Under the pieces are notes generated by a model. It was not told where the DNA came from. It saw nothing but the letters and a program-made list of their open reading frames with translations, and made no database searches. DNA of 64,000 nt, from contig NW_026622974.1 of the NCBI RefSeq assembly GCF_023065955.2, forward strand, positions 25,265,718 through 25,329,717, read 5' to 3'. How positions within the stretch are numbered: position 1 is the stretch's first letter; every line of letters starts with the position of its first letter. The translations under genes were made by a program, and so were the position numbers. Positions 35,241-47,888 of this stretch are shown one piece after another. The DNA is from Ursus arctos (lineage: Eukaryota; Chordata; Mammalia; Carnivora; Ursidae).

Positions 35241-35719
35241 ATAGCACTGGAATTTCAACATGGCTTTACATATCTGTTCATCTTTGTATATTCGGTAATT
35301 CTTGTGAAGTAATTAAAAATCTTGTTGCTTTATGAAAAATACTTTGCTATGAAGCAAAGAAAGCTGGCTATTAATGTAATGGTAAAAGGAATAGATATGA
35401 TGGGGCATGGATTTTTTTTTTTGCCAGATAACATATGCATTTGAGTAAAATTAAGAATAGAATATCAAATTTAACTGTTGCTCTTTAGCAGTATCAGTAA
35501 AACCTCTAAATGTTCATATGGAAAGAGGAAAAAAGGATTTATGAAATTGTTTCAGTGTAGGAAATTTTGGCTACAGTCCTAGTTATTAATGTGTAGCATT
35601 TGTAAATGTTAAGATTAATAGATGCCTACTAATCTGCAACTTGACACATTTAAAATTTAAATAATTATCTGGTGGTCCAGACTGGTTTCTTAGAAGTTCG
35701 AGTTCATCTTAAAAGCTTG

Positions 35720-36430
35720 TGGTGTCCAGTGGTTCTTACCTCTTTCTTTTGTGTGCCTCCCTATTCCATCAGTTCTTAATTCTTTTGTTGCTCCTGTTGC
35801 TTTCCATTCTCATTTCTCCTAGCATATCCATGGCTTTAGCTTATTCCTGATCTTCCTGTCACTGTCACCTCTCCATCACTTTTACATACCACATTCAGAA
35901 TAATCTTTCTGGAACACTGCTTTGGTCATTTAACTTCTCTTCTAAGAAATTTGTATTGGTTCTCCTCTGAGAATCATAAAAGTTTTATTTTCCTTCAATT
36001 GGTAATCGTATACCTCTGCCATCTGGCTTCATCCTGTGTCTTTGACCTTCCTCCAGATGCTTGACAATAGATTTCTTTGGCTGTATAGAGACAGCTGTTC
36101 CTGTTGAATTATTCTGGCGGTGTGTTCTTGCATTTTGTTTTGGTTCTGCTTGTTTTCTGTTGTTGGAAAATGTTTTTGCATATTCCTTTTTTCAAACCAA
36201 ATCCTTCCCATTCTTTAAAACCCAGCTGAATCCTTATTCTTATAAACCTTCTTCAAAATATAGGTTGTGCCTAATTATCTGCTACCATATATTGTTATTT
36301 ACCTTTGCGCATGTCTGTTGAGTTAATTGTAACCTTCCAGTAGTTAGAAACTTTACCGTATGTGTATTTGTAGTCCTTGTGATGCCTACCACTGTGGTGG
36401 GAACACAGTATGTCCTTAATTTATAAATGG
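35720..36430 (+). mobile_element. L2/CR1-type LINE fragment
   Basis: CAGAATAATCTTTCTGGAAC, ATACCTCTGCCATCTGGCTT, AAAACCCAGCTGAATCC and GGTGGGAACACAGTATGTCC fit an L2-like 3' half. A 127-codon minus-strand open frame over its end is not a gene. Confidence 0.55.
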
Positions 36431-37180
36431 CACACTGAGAACAGTCTTTGGTTTGATATAATTCTGTGAGATAATGTTTCCTGTATTTAGCAAGGAGCAG
36501 GGAGAATGAAGAAAATGAAAAAATCAAGCATATGCCCCCAGTTTGTCCTTTTCTCCCCAAGTTCCTACATATGTTTAAATTCCCCAAATACAGGGAGAAT
36601 AGGCAAAAGACAATTTGTAGGTACTTTAAATATTTTTCTATTGCTAAACAAGTGATTAAAATCACAGGTACTTCTTATTGGTGGTCATGTTGTCCCCATC
36701 TTCACTATTAAAATTGGGATGTAAAGGATTATAAAAGGTAGGCTAAATATATTGAGGAAGTTTTCTCCTCCTTTCCTTTGACATAGTATATTTCAGATGT
36801 AGTTATGATACATTTCCTTCTTTAAAAGCATATTAATTTTATGAAATAAAATTGTAGTTGATAGAAGTACAGCATTCCTGTGAGGTACCTCTGCCATCCC
36901 TAAAAAATAGAAAACTGGGACTAGAATATTGATAGGCGATTGAAACTTAAGTTTAACTTGAATTGTCCAGTTATGCAGGTTTGTTTTAATATATCACACC
37001 ATTTTTAAATTGTTAAAGAAAGGTGAGATGAGTTATTATGGTTTCCATGGGAGTTCTGCAGAGGAGAAAGATGCATTAAGTAAGATATATTATTAAGATT
37101 AATTTTACCTGTTTTTATTTTTGTTAATGAGACTACTTAATGAAAATTTAAAAGAATACAACTGGCTCAGATTATCTTTT
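36431..37180. other. Unassigned intron sequence
   Basis: Nothing recognised. Confidence 0.5.
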
Positions 37181-37184
37181 TGTC

Positions 37185-37240
37185 ACACAGCAGTGGTGTA
37201 CCTGTAAGGTAGTTGTTACACCTTGCTGTGTAACCACTGC
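37185..37240. repeat. Overlapping inverted repeats (hairpin)
   Basis: ACACAGCA (37185) pairs with TGCTGTGT (37224) and GGTGTA (37195) with TACACC (37217). GCAGTGGT (37190) also pairs with ACCACTGC (37233) as an alternative fold. Confidence 0.7.
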
Positions 37241-37683
37241 AGCCTTCTTTTTGCTTAATGTTTGCGTGGTATTTCTTCTTTCATGCTTCTGTGTTTAACT
37301 GATTTATATCGTTAAATATAAATAGATTTCTTTTAGACAAGAAATGCCTTGTGCTCTTTCAGTATGTAGTTTCAATTTTTTTTTTTTTTTAATTTCAGTG
37401 ACTTTTTAAAATTAGTTTTTCAGTATTGTGTCTCCTTGTTTGAGTTTTCTTCTTCGGTGATTCTCTTACATGTATGTTGAATTTTCATTGCCTAACTTCA
37501 ATATTTGTCACTTTCTGTTGGATCCTTTTTATTAATTTTTTTTTAATTAAAAACTTTTAGGTCTTTTGTCTCTCCAGTTTTCGTAGGCCATTATTCTGTT
37601 TATTTGTTCTCACGTTCCATTTTATTTCATGTTCATTTCTGATTTCCTTTTATTTCTAATTCTTCTGAGTTTTCATTTTAATT
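37241..37683. other. Unassigned T-rich intron sequence
   Basis: T-rich; perhaps an old reverse LINE, not provable here. Confidence 0.4.
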
Positions 37684-37702
37684 CTGAATATTTCTAATTT
37701 CT

Positions 37703-37814
37703 TTTTTTATTACATTTTATTTTTAAGTAATCTGTATACCCAGCATTTGAGGCTCAAATTTAAAACTGGAAGATCAAGAGGCGCAGTCTCTACTGACTGA
37801 GCCAACAGGTGGCC
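37703..37814 (-). mobile_element. Short CAN-SINE type without the CT-rich tail
   Basis: TTTTTAAGTAATCTGTATAC, GATCAAGAGGCGCAGTCTCT and TGACTGAGCCAACAGGTGGC form a 112-bp antisense copy. A perfect 19-bp duplication CTGAATATTTCTAATTTCT lies at 37684-37702 and 37815-37833. Confidence 0.9.
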
Positions 37815-37833
37815 CTGAATATTTCTAATTTCT

Positions 37834-39740
37834 GATTTAGTTTTCTTTCATAACTTCACATGTCTTTTAACTCATTTAACATGTTCTTTCATATCATGTA
37901 TATGTTTTTTTGGCTTTTTTTAAATTAGTAAGTGTACAGTTTTGATCTGTTTTCTGAGCATATTTGTTCTAGAATGGTTTCATTGTAGAGATGTTATTCT
38001 GTTTCTTATTATCTTCTTCTAAAACTTTCTATGAGATTTGACCTTGATTCTTTTCTGTTGATCATTTTTATGTGGTGTTAGTTTTCTTTACTTTTAAAAG
38101 GAATTGATATTCAAGATAGCTTTTGTAACTGCACAGCACCTCTCCCTTCAGTGGTTTTTGTGTAGTATTTAAAAATAAGGCCTCTTGTTTTCTGAGATTT
38201 TTTTGCTCTGTTCCTACTCTCACTTTTATCTGTACCTTCTCTTTCTTTATTTCCATTTTTTTTTGTACTGCTCAATTTTGAATCCTTTCCCAAGACTTCC
38301 TCCTCAGGGTCGGACCTGGTCCTAGAAGGGAAGTTTTGGTGGTTAGGTTATGAGAATTCATAGGGGCTAGATTGTTTCCCCCCATTTCAAGCTTATTATA
38401 GACTGTATGTATTTGCTATTGGATTGGGTAAAAATGCTTTGCAGTTTCATGTGCTTTCTTTAGACTGGTTCACTGTAATTTCCAGTTTTTATCTCTTTAC
38501 TATTTTAGTGTTCTGTTTTCAGGTCTACCTGCCCCCCGCCCCGCCATTAGTTGCAGACATCATGCAGGTCAGCGGTTGTTAGTGCCTCGTCTCTACCACA
38601 AAGCGTTTTGGAGTTTGTGGGGTACTCCATCACCAATTTTTGTTGTAAATATTGTCCATGGGGTTTTGGTTTTTCTTTTTAGTGACTCTTTTTTTTTTTT
38701 TTTTTTTTTTTGGTGAGAAGCTTCTGGGAGCTTTAAAAACTGTCACTGCTATTACAGAATTCCTATGACAAGCAGTATTTTCTAGAATAAAATTCCATTT
38801 AAAAAAAAAAGCTAATTTGAAGAGCTCCATGATTTAACCACATCTGACCTGTATGTGTTAGAACATTATTTACTCTCTCAAGGTTTTGACTCTTAAATTT
38901 TCATAGTGCTTTATAGAACCAGGCAGAGAAGTGTTCAGTACACAATTCTTGGTACATATTTATTGAAGAAAACCCCCAAATAACTTTTTTCTTGTTTTGT
39001 GGGAGGACTACTCATTATTCTATTAAGCTGACAAAATTTCTCAAATCATGCCCTAATGTATACACTTTTTAATGGTGATTGAGATACAACTTCTGCCGAC
39101 TCCTTGCCAGGATCATTAAATTGTCCTCAAGAGCAGAGCAAGGGGGCAGCTTACAGTGTTGGGTTTATGTAGTGCCTATATGTGCAGAGTGAGGTGAGGA
39201 AAGAATTGTGATACTGTCTATAACAAAATTTAATCTGTGAAGTTTAATAAGAGGTTTGCATTTTTAAGCAATCCGTTTGAGAAAAGTTGCATTTTGAATT
39301 TGAATGTGCAATTATGCCCTGTATTTTCCTCTTGATTTTTAAATTGTTTTTAAGGTTAAAAAGTCAGTGATAGTTTTTAGAATTCTCTTTTTCTAGTAAC
39401 TGGCTATAGTTCTTGAGTCAGAGCAGTGAACAAAATGGTAAGATATTACTCAATGGAAGTCTTTGTTAATTTAACTCTGTTTATTCTATACTGCCTAATC
39501 TAGATAGAACTGAGAGTATAACTAAAGGAATACTAAACTATTTGAAAAAGAAGGCTTATATCTCCATATAGAGTGCTATATTTGGTAGGAAATTGTTATG
39601 TGGCAGTGAATAAATACCTGTATGAATAGATCATCTGGAAATGTTATTATTAATTTCATTGCATAGAATATTTTAGAGGTGTAGTCACTGTTCTTCCCTG
39701 CTTTGTATAAGTGTAAGAATGATAGAGGATAGTAGGCATA
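37834..39740. other. Unassigned T-rich intron 2 sequence
   Basis: Includes a long T-run near 38690-38711 and a C-rich patch near 38530-38546. No gene seen. Confidence 0.5.
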
Positions 39741-39744
39741 GTCA

Positions 39745-39925
39745 AAGGCTGGGACTCTGTAGACCTGGGTTCTCTGTAGACCTGGCTTTGTTAACTAAAT
39801 GGTTAGGTAATCTTCAGGAAGTTACTTAGTAGTGGCTCCTTTTTCTTTAAAAAAAGAAATCATCAGTATCTAGTGTTGTGGTAAGTTCTCAACATATTTT
39901 AAAGATGTCTCATTACTATTTTTAT
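39745..39925 (+). mobile_element. MIR remnant with a 17-bp duplication
   Basis: ACTCTGTAGACCTGGGTTCT and GAAGTTACTTAGTAGTGGCT follow MIR. CTCTGTAGACCTGG occurs at 39755 and 39772. Confidence 0.6.
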
Positions 39926-39989
39926 AGTGACCTTTATTTGCTTATGAATTTCTAGAAGCATACTACAGTGTACACAGGGCCTTCTAGGC

Positions 39990-40450
39990 AGAAAGATGGA
40001 GAAAGCGTGTCACATTTGGGAAAGTGAGGTAGTTTTCTGTGACCAGAGTATATTGGGTGCAGTTACGTGTCACAGGAGATGAAAGTGAAAGTTGCAGTGG
40101 GAGGTTGGTTTGGTCTTGATCCTATCAGTGATAGGGGGTGGGGATAGGGACAGAACAGGGAGCTCTTAAAATGTCAGAAGTTGAAGAGTGATATTTAATG
40201 TTATGTTGCCTTTAAGAACTTAAATCTGATGAGCTTGTTCCTGCAATGCCCTAGGCAGTAGGTGACTAGATCTGGAACTAAAGTGGTGGCAGTGGGGTTG
40301 ATTAACAGGGGGAGGCTATAACAAATATTAAAGAGTTAGAATCACTAAGACTTCTGACAGTAGAGGGGAGAGGGTCCAGGATGACTCCTGAACTGGGCCT
40401 TAAGCACCTAGGATGAAAAAGTAGTGGTTTATTCCTGGACTTCAAATGGT
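39990..40450 (-). mobile_element. L2 remnant, reverse
   Basis: AAACTGGGTCTT-like stretches, GTGGTGGCAGTGGGGTTGAT and GGTCCAGGATGACTCCTGAA match reverse L2 order. Confidence 0.55.
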
Positions 40451-41480
40451 ATGGATTTCATAGTAAGTACAGATTACAAAAGAATGTGAAGTAAAGCTTT
40501 TCCAAGTTTGTCATAACAGTGTTTAATTTTACTGTTTTTAAAAAAATACATTCTCTGACTTTGTAACAACTAACAAATGCTGCAACAGATAAATCAAGTT
40601 CTGAGAATACCTAGAAATTGTGAAAAATATGAAAACTGGTACCTGTAATTCCACATCATCATTTAAGATTTTTAATTTTTAAATATGTGTGGTTTACTTA
40701 TTTTGTTTTAAAAATAAAAATTAAAACTTTCAGAAAGTGAACAACTCCCCTAAAACACAGTTTTATGAAAACTGAAGAAATGGACTCTGTATTAAATATT
40801 TACAAAGAGTTCCTGAGACCAAAAACGGTGGCCCTTCTTTTCCAGCAGCTGGAATCCAAAAGATCTTGAAACCAGTCCTGAAAAGCTTGCTCCTATGCAA
40901 GAAACCCTGGTGGCTTTTGAGAGGAAGATAGAGAACTATTCTGGAAAATTTCAAGTGGTAGTAGAGGTGAGTCACTGACATGAAGAATTTATCCAGGGAC
41001 TACAAATATTCATTTTCTCTTTTTAATTAACATTTAAAAATATATATACATTCAGATAAGGCAGTTTGAAAATCTTAGTCTTTGTGTTCTAAAAATTTTA
41101 ATGAATAGAAAATAGAATAAATAGTATTCCCTCACCCACATAAAAATAAATATGTTGAAATTTTAAGAAGCAAAAACAGATACACAATTCTGTTTCTTTA
41201 AGAAGATGATGATACTGGGAAAAGATATGAAAATAAATGCCATGTTTGTACTTTGACTGTATTTTGAGTGTAAGATATATACTTGGATGGGATTTTTAAA
41301 AATGTATTAATTTGATTTGATTCATAACCTGTTCCGTCACTAGAACACTGTGTTCTAGTAGGAGTGGAGGGTACCAGTGAGGAGGAAGTCTTGTTCTGAT
41401 TCGCATGCTGCTTGAATACCCTAGCTAAGCTTCCTCTGGATAATATTTTATTTAGAAACAATGCAGGATTAATAAGCCCC
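40451..41480. other. Unassigned intron 2 sequence
   Basis: Nothing recognised; open frames at 40763-40981 and 41198-41461 lack any family resemblance I can see. Confidence 0.5.
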
Positions 41481-41489
41481 CCTTAATTA

Positions 41490-41900
41490 TTTTATTGTTT
41501 TGGGGAATGAGAAATACATGGACATGGCACAAACTTCAAAGGGTACAAAATGTGTAAAGTCAATTGTCTTCCTCCCATTTCTGTCCCTCAGACATCCAGT
41601 TTTCCTCCATAGGAACAACAGTATTTACTAGTTTCTTGTATACTTTTCCTGAAGCATTTTATGCATATATACAAACATATAGGTGTGTATATTTTTAGTT
41701 GCTTTCGTATCTCTACACAATAATCTCTGATCTTGTAGGTGAGATTCCCTCCCGTATCTGTTCCTCAGAAAATTGGATAGAAGAGTTTTAATTTATATAG
41801 TTTTACCTTTCTTCCTCCAGATTTAATGTAGACATGTAGCACCTTTCCATTACACACTAACATGTAAGATACTATTGATTATTTCAATATTTTGCATTTT
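41490..41900 (-). mobile_element. Old L1M 3' end
   Basis: CAAACTTCAAAGGGTACAAA, CCTCCCATTTCTGTCCCTCA and GTTTCTTGTATACTTTTCCT. Confidence 0.65.
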
Positions 41901-42800
41901 TGCCTTTGGGAATTTAGAAGATCTGATTGCCTCATTATAACTTAATTGTTTGCAACAGAGCAATTAGTGATCTCAGTCCTTTATTTTGTAGCTGCTATTC
42001 TTCTTCCCATTTATTCCATTTTTAAAAATAGCCAGTAAACTCTAAAGGGCAAGTCAGTTCACAGAAAAAATTTTGAAAACAATGCAGGTAGCTTCCTGAA
42101 ATAATACATTAGTGTGAATTCTAGCTTAACTATATAGGCTGTTGACCAGGTACTACTTAGTGTCTGAGGGAGAGAGTTCAGGAAACATTATGGGGACAGA
42201 TAGGAGGTAGGTACTGAGAAAAGAGAGAGGATGCACAAGATGAAAGGGAGGGAGGTCCAAGGAGCCATAGATCTTAAACACAGCCACTGAACCTGGCCTG
42301 GACTGTATTTAGCTTTAGCTCAACTAACACAGGTAGAAGTCATACCCTGAAGTAATTTTATCACTTAGTTAGGAGTCCACAAAGAGCTCTGCTTTCCAAG
42401 ATTTTGGAAGACTAAAGTAAGGGGGAAAAATGACAAGTTTTATTCTCAGGAGAATGAATTATTAACTTGGAATTTTAGGTGGCCCGTCATTTATCTTTAC
42501 TGTTATTTCCTAATATTGAAAAAGACTTAAGCACATTTTGTGTCTATCTGTTCCTGTTACTTCAGATCTTTACATTTATTTCAAGGATCTTTTCTCACTA
42601 ATGCTGATTTTGTGCGCTGCTTAATTATTAGTTTTTTCATTGGAAATGCCCCCACTGACATGAAACACTGAGTTTTAAAAAAAACATACAGTACTGTTAC
42701 ATAAAAATAAAATTTCCTGTTATATTTGTTTGCCTATGTATTGATTCTGCATATTTTCTTTATGTCTGTTCCCACTTTTTGTGACATTTGTTACTTTTTT
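41901..42800. other. Unassigned intron 2 sequence
   Basis: Nothing recognised. Confidence 0.5.
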
Positions 42801-42807
42801 CGGTTAA

Positions 42808-42920
42808 TTTTTTTTACTGAAGTACAGTTGACATATAATGTTACATTAATTTCAGGTGTACACAGTGATTTGACAACTCAGTGTGTGTAGTAACAAGTGT
42901 AGCTACTATCATCTATAACT
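42808..42920 (-). mobile_element. L1 3' end scrap
   Basis: TACTGAAGTACAGTTGACAT and ATTAATTTCAGGTGTACACA. Confidence 0.7.
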
Positions 42921-43045
42921 GGTTTTTGTATGTTTTAGTTTATTAAAGTATACAAATGCTGTAAATAAATGCCAGCTTAACTTTAAATTGACAACCCCAA
43001 TTCACTTCAGTCTCTTTAAAACATTAAAAACTTAGAACTCATTTA

Positions 43046-43223
43046 GAATATATTATATATTATTATATTATTATTATAATGCTTTTAGTGCAAAAACTAG
43101 GATTGGATGAAATGTTTTACTATATTTATTTTTTATTATATATATTATTATAAATGTTATATTATTATATTATTATTATATTATTGTTTTTAGTGCAAAA
43201 ACTGGGATTAGGTGAAATGTTTT
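43046..43223. repeat. AT-rich duplication, period about 105 bp
   Basis: TTTTAGTGCAAAAACT starts at 43083 and again at 43188, each copy preceded by ATT/TTA repeats. The 36-bp cores differ at about three positions. Confidence 0.85.
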
Positions 43224-44530
43224 CTTCTTGGAAAGTTTCAGAAATAGAAATGTTTTATCTGCATTAGATTGTGAAGGAAGTATGTTAGCCTGTATGTGTT
43301 TCTCAGCATTCTAGTTCAAATAGTAATTTTTGAAATTGAATCTCAGCTGATAGGTGAGTCTTTGGGGAGGTGTTGTTTTTGTATTATGTGGAAAAACTAA
43401 AAACACACAGATTATGGATTAACAAGGACAAAATACTTTTAATAGTAGGTTTTGAGATTCTTAAGTGTGCTTTATTATACCATTTTCAGGTGAAGCCTAC
43501 CTTTGCAATTATAATGGTGGTGATTTTGGATGAAGATGGTTCTGGCAAAAAGTACAATATAAATTTATCTTTCTAGGAACATACAATGTATAAAATGAGG
43601 ATAGATTGAATTTGAAAATGAACAATAAATAACACTAATTTTAAAGTATGTATTACCTACATGACATTTATCATAACTAAAGTACACATTTCACTTACTC
43701 TTCAATATAAATATGTATTTTTCTTAAAGTAAAAATTCATATTGACTTTTTATTGTATTTTTATTATCATTTTCTTTGTCAAGAATTTCAGTATATTTTC
43801 TGCTCAATGTTTGTTTTTTAAAAATCTAATTTTGAGATGAGCTATAATTTATTAAGTAAATACCTATTTAAAAATATTTTTAAACAAACAGTAGAAATTT
43901 TGACTTAATTAAGAGTCCTCTTCCTCCCTTTTTCATGTTTGAAATGTGAGAGAAAGAGATAAAAAAAATTGACAGAATTATACGCCTTCTGTAAAGCCAA
44001 AGAATTTTAAGAATTGGTAAATTTAAAAATTTTTGATAGTCTGTTTGATATCCTTACAAGTATTCTTCCTTTTGGAGAAGTGAAAACAGGTTTGGAAATT
44101 TAAAGTTTTTCAGAATAGTGCATAGTACTAGGGTCTGGCTTGATTTCCAGGAAGCTAGATGGTAGAAGTTAAAGTAGCTAGTTTATTACCCATAACTTAA
44201 GTCTCACTGCAGTTAAAAATAATAAAAAATATAAAACTTTTTCTTTTAAAAGTAGTATATTCCCTTTTTCATCCCTGTATCCCACTTTTTTTGCAACCAG
44301 TCCACTCATCTCAACCCTGGAAAACTGAATCATAAATTGCCAAAAAATAAGCAACTAAAATTCTCCTTTCCAACGGTGCATTTTGCTAAAGCATTTTGGT
44401 TGAGAGACTCTAAAAGAAAAGCAATAATATTTTAATAACAGGAATGATGTTTCAATAATGGAGGCAATACCTATAGTGTTCTTCTTCTGTTTTGTGGTGA
44501 AATTTCCTGGACACTTATTTTGATTAGCTG
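43224..44530. other. Unassigned AT-rich intron 2 sequence
   Basis: Nothing recognised; the 68-codon open frame at 43370-43576 has no family resemblance. Confidence 0.5.
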
Positions 44531-44534
44531 GTGC

Positions 44535-44880
44535 TTGGTGGTAAGGACTGGGACTAGAGAACTTGATCCTAGTCTCAACTCTGTAGCTGATTCATTGTCT
44601 ACTCTAGAGAAATCATATATCCTCTTCGTGCTTCAATTTCTGTATCTGTAAAATGAAAACTGAGCCTCTAAAGCAAAGAGCCCAGTGTTTGTAAATACTG
44701 CAGGAGATAGTCCCCAGTTCCATTGGATGCAGCCTGAGATCTCTAAACTCCTGAGGGCTGATGTTGGTTCTACGAAGAGTCAAATACTCATGGAGACTAA
44801 TAATCTTGGGCCTGTTACTTAACATCTTGCTGCTTCAGTTTCCTTTCCTGCCAAAATAGGGTAATAATGCTGAAAGCAGG
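44535..44880 (+). mobile_element. MIR remnants
   Basis: CTCTAGAGAAATCATATATC with CTTCAATTTCTGTATCTGTA near 44600-44655, and GTTACTTAACATCTTGCTGC near 44815. Confidence 0.55.
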
Positions 44881-44902
44881 GTTTTTTGAAATGTAAAATG
44901 GC

Positions 44903-44947
44903 GTGGGTGTGTGTGCACGCATGTGTGCGCCCGCGCGCGAGCATGCA
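44903..44947. repeat. Alternating purine-pyrimidine tract (Z-DNA candidate)
   Basis: GTGTGTGTGCACGCATGTGT, then a CGCGCGCGA block and GCATGCAC. It is the most CpG-dense short stretch in the window. Confidence 0.8.
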
Positions 44948-46031
44948 CTTTCTCTAATATACATGCGATTTTAATTATATGTATATATGAAAGTAAAGTA
45001 TTGAGGCTAATGCTTATCACTGTAATTGTTAGGCTATTTTCATTATTTTCTTCTGAGTGCTAGAGTTTGCTCTTCAGGGCCAATAGAATGAATTTTCATA
45101 AGTGTTCTATATGGCCCTTAAATGTACTGTTTTGAAACTTTGATACTGACCTTCCTTTCACACTACTCTCTTCTACTTTTTTAGAAACCTAGAAATCATC
45201 TGAGCCTAACAATATCTTCTTACAAAACAATCTTTATACATCTGTGATGTCACTGAATCCTTGTTTCCTCTAATCCCAACTAACACACACACACACATGC
45301 ACCTGTACCCATTCACTTTTTGGCAGTGGTCTCCTGTAGAAATGGCTCATTAGTTCCCATCATTTCTCCCTTTCAGATTTTTTTATGTCTTTTTTTTCTC
45401 TCCTAATTGTAATGGGTAGCATCCCTAGAACAACAGTAAATAATTTGGTGTAATACAGATGTATGCCTTTTTCCTAATTATTTTTTATTTTGTCAAAATA
45501 TTAAAGACCTCCTTTAAATAAAGAGAATATTTTATATAAAATGTGAACAATCATATTCGTTGAACATAAGGTATCTCTATTAAAAAACCCTCTATTTTAT
45601 GAATTCATAAGAAAAAAATATTAGTTATAAGACACTATTAATTTTAAGATGTATTCCTATTTCATTAATCTTAAAATATGAAGAAAAATGTAACAGGATC
45701 AATGTGATATGGCACATACATAGTTGATACTGTTTTTAGTCTTACTAAATTTTTTGTTAGAATCTCCACGTATTCTTGTTTGCATGATGGAAACTTTTCA
45801 GTTTTTTTTTTTTTTTTACTTTCATAGTTTCTATGAGTTACTTTTTGTTTTATTGCAGATATGCACAAAGTAAGAGGCATTTTTCTTATAGTTCTTTCTA
45901 AATGTTTAATGCCTTTATGATTACATAACTTGGATCATCTTTACTTCTAAATTCCCACCATGACACAAAGGTGAAGCATCATTTGAATACTTGAGATGGG
46001 AAACATTTTTTCTTTTTTCAAGAAGGGTGAC
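44948..46031. other. Unassigned intron 2 sequence
   Basis: Short AC repeat near 45284-45297; nothing else. Confidence 0.5.
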
Positions 46032-46048
46032 CTATCCTGAAAGTTTCT

Positions 46049-46254
46049 TTTTTTTTTTTTTTTTTTAAAGATTTTATTTATTTATTCGACAGAGATAGAG
46101 ACAGCCAGCGAGAGAGGGAACACAAGCAGGGGGAGTGGGAGAGGAAGAAGCAGGCTTATAGCAGAGGAGCCTGATGTGGGGCTCGATCCCATAACGCCGG
46201 GATCACGCCCTGAGCCGAAGGCAGACGCTTAACCGCTGTGCCACCCAGGCGCCC
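46049..46254 (-). mobile_element. CAN-SINE, younger type
   Basis: Full antisense copy. A 17-bp perfect duplication CTATCCTGAAAGTTTCT lies at 46032-46048 and 46255-46271. Confidence 0.96.
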
Positions 46255-46662
46255 CTATCCTGAAAGTTTCTAAGCTCTTCTCCCCACACACAGAATTATA
46301 TATTAGCTCTACTCGTATGCATGCTAGTATGTGTCATGATGTAGTAGAGCCCTCTGACCTTATGCTGCCATTCACCTTATACAGGGTTTCCCCTCACCTC
46401 ATATACCCTTGGGTTTATACCCTTGCCTTAGCTTCTGTTTTCTCTCCAGAGCTAAATAACAAGAACTGTTTCATTCTTTTTCAGTTTAGTGTTCCTTATA
46501 TTTCCCAGCCCCCTATGACTTCCATTTCTTATGATCTCATTTACTCCAAAAGAGTACTTATGTTGAGATGGAATAGAATAGATATCCAGAAATGAGAGTA
46601 TATTAGTATTTTGCATACTTTAAAACTCTCAGTTGGGAGAAAAAAAAGGTCACTGTATTTTT

Positions 46663-46857
46663 TTAAAAAGGTTTTATTTATTTGTTTGAAAAGGAGGGAA
46701 CACAGGTGTGCGAGTGCAGGGGGAGGGAGAGAGACAAGCAGACTCCACAGTGAGCGTGAGCCCAATGTGGAGCTTGATCCCATGACCCTGAGATCATGAC
46801 CTGGGCTTGAAATCAAGAGATGAATGCTTAACTGATTGAGCCACGCAGGCACCCTAT
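46663..46857 (-). mobile_element. CAN-SINE, older copy
   Basis: AAGGTTTTATTTATTTGTTT to GAGCCACGCAGGCACCCT, with a diverged duplication GTCACTGTATTTTTT / GTCACTATTTTTT. Confidence 0.9.
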
Positions 46858-46871
46858 GTCACTATTTTTTA

Positions 46872-47888
46872 TTTGAAGGAAGATGGTCACTTGAGGGCTA
46901 CAACTCAAGGTGAACAACTGATAATCTCTTAAACCTGGATTGTCTTCTCGGAGATGTGGGTGTGTGTCTAGGAAATCAGAAGAGAAAAGAAGGAATTATA
47001 CAGACTGATCTTTCTACCAATTGAAACATTTTAAAGAACCTAAACTCTGTGTGATGATGTATTCATTTGTAACATTCGTGACATGCATTCATGTGAAATG
47101 AATAATGTTTGTGAATGTTACTTTCTGATGTAATAGACTCTCCAGGAAGTACTGTTTAGCTAATCCTTACAGAAGGTACTGAAATTTAATTAAACTGGTT
47201 TAAGCGATTATCATATTATTTTATGCCTCCTAAGTAGTTCTTATTCTTGGGGTTTATAGATTTTAGGGAGGCTGTGGGCCATCGGGTACTGTTTTTTTGG
47301 TTTTGTTTCTGTTTTTTGTGGGGAGAGAATCCATAGCTTTCAGCAGAGTCTTAAAAATATTAAGTCCAAAGAAATTAATCCACTTCTGTAGAGTCCTGGG
47401 TTAGCACTATTTCTTTTTTATCTGCTCTCCATTGTGATCCTGATTGTAAATCATGAAAACCCGAGAGTATTTGGAACTCAAAACAAAGAAAATTTGATCT
47501 TGAGTTGTTACCCTTGGAAATGACAGTGCTGTTCTAGTGGCATATCTAAAACAATAATAAAACTGCCATGAACTACCAGGGAATTACTTTTAGTAGTGAA
47601 TATAAATAAAGATGGTATTGTTTTCACAAAAAAAGACATTAGAAAACTGTGGGCCACATAAGTTGAATAACTGTGAAGAATTAAAAATATGCTTCTGCTT
47701 TGAACTTGAGTAAATAATTTCATAGTTGCGATTTAAATTATTTTTCTGAAAAGTATATATTGGAAATAATAAATGTTACCTTGTATTTGTATATATGAGT
47801 GTATGTATGTATATGTATGTGTATATAGGAATTACTTTTTAATATTCATATGAATAATGAAAATACTTGATTTTTCTTTTTATTTTAG
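46872..47888. other. End of intron 2, no repeat recognised
   Basis: About 1 kb upstream of exon 3 without a recognisable insertion; AT-rich, ending in the T-rich acceptor tract. Confidence 0.5.

Noticed and set aside
38530..38600. C-rich patch as a possible CpG island or promoter
   Set aside because: Too short and with few CpG steps; no other promoter signs.
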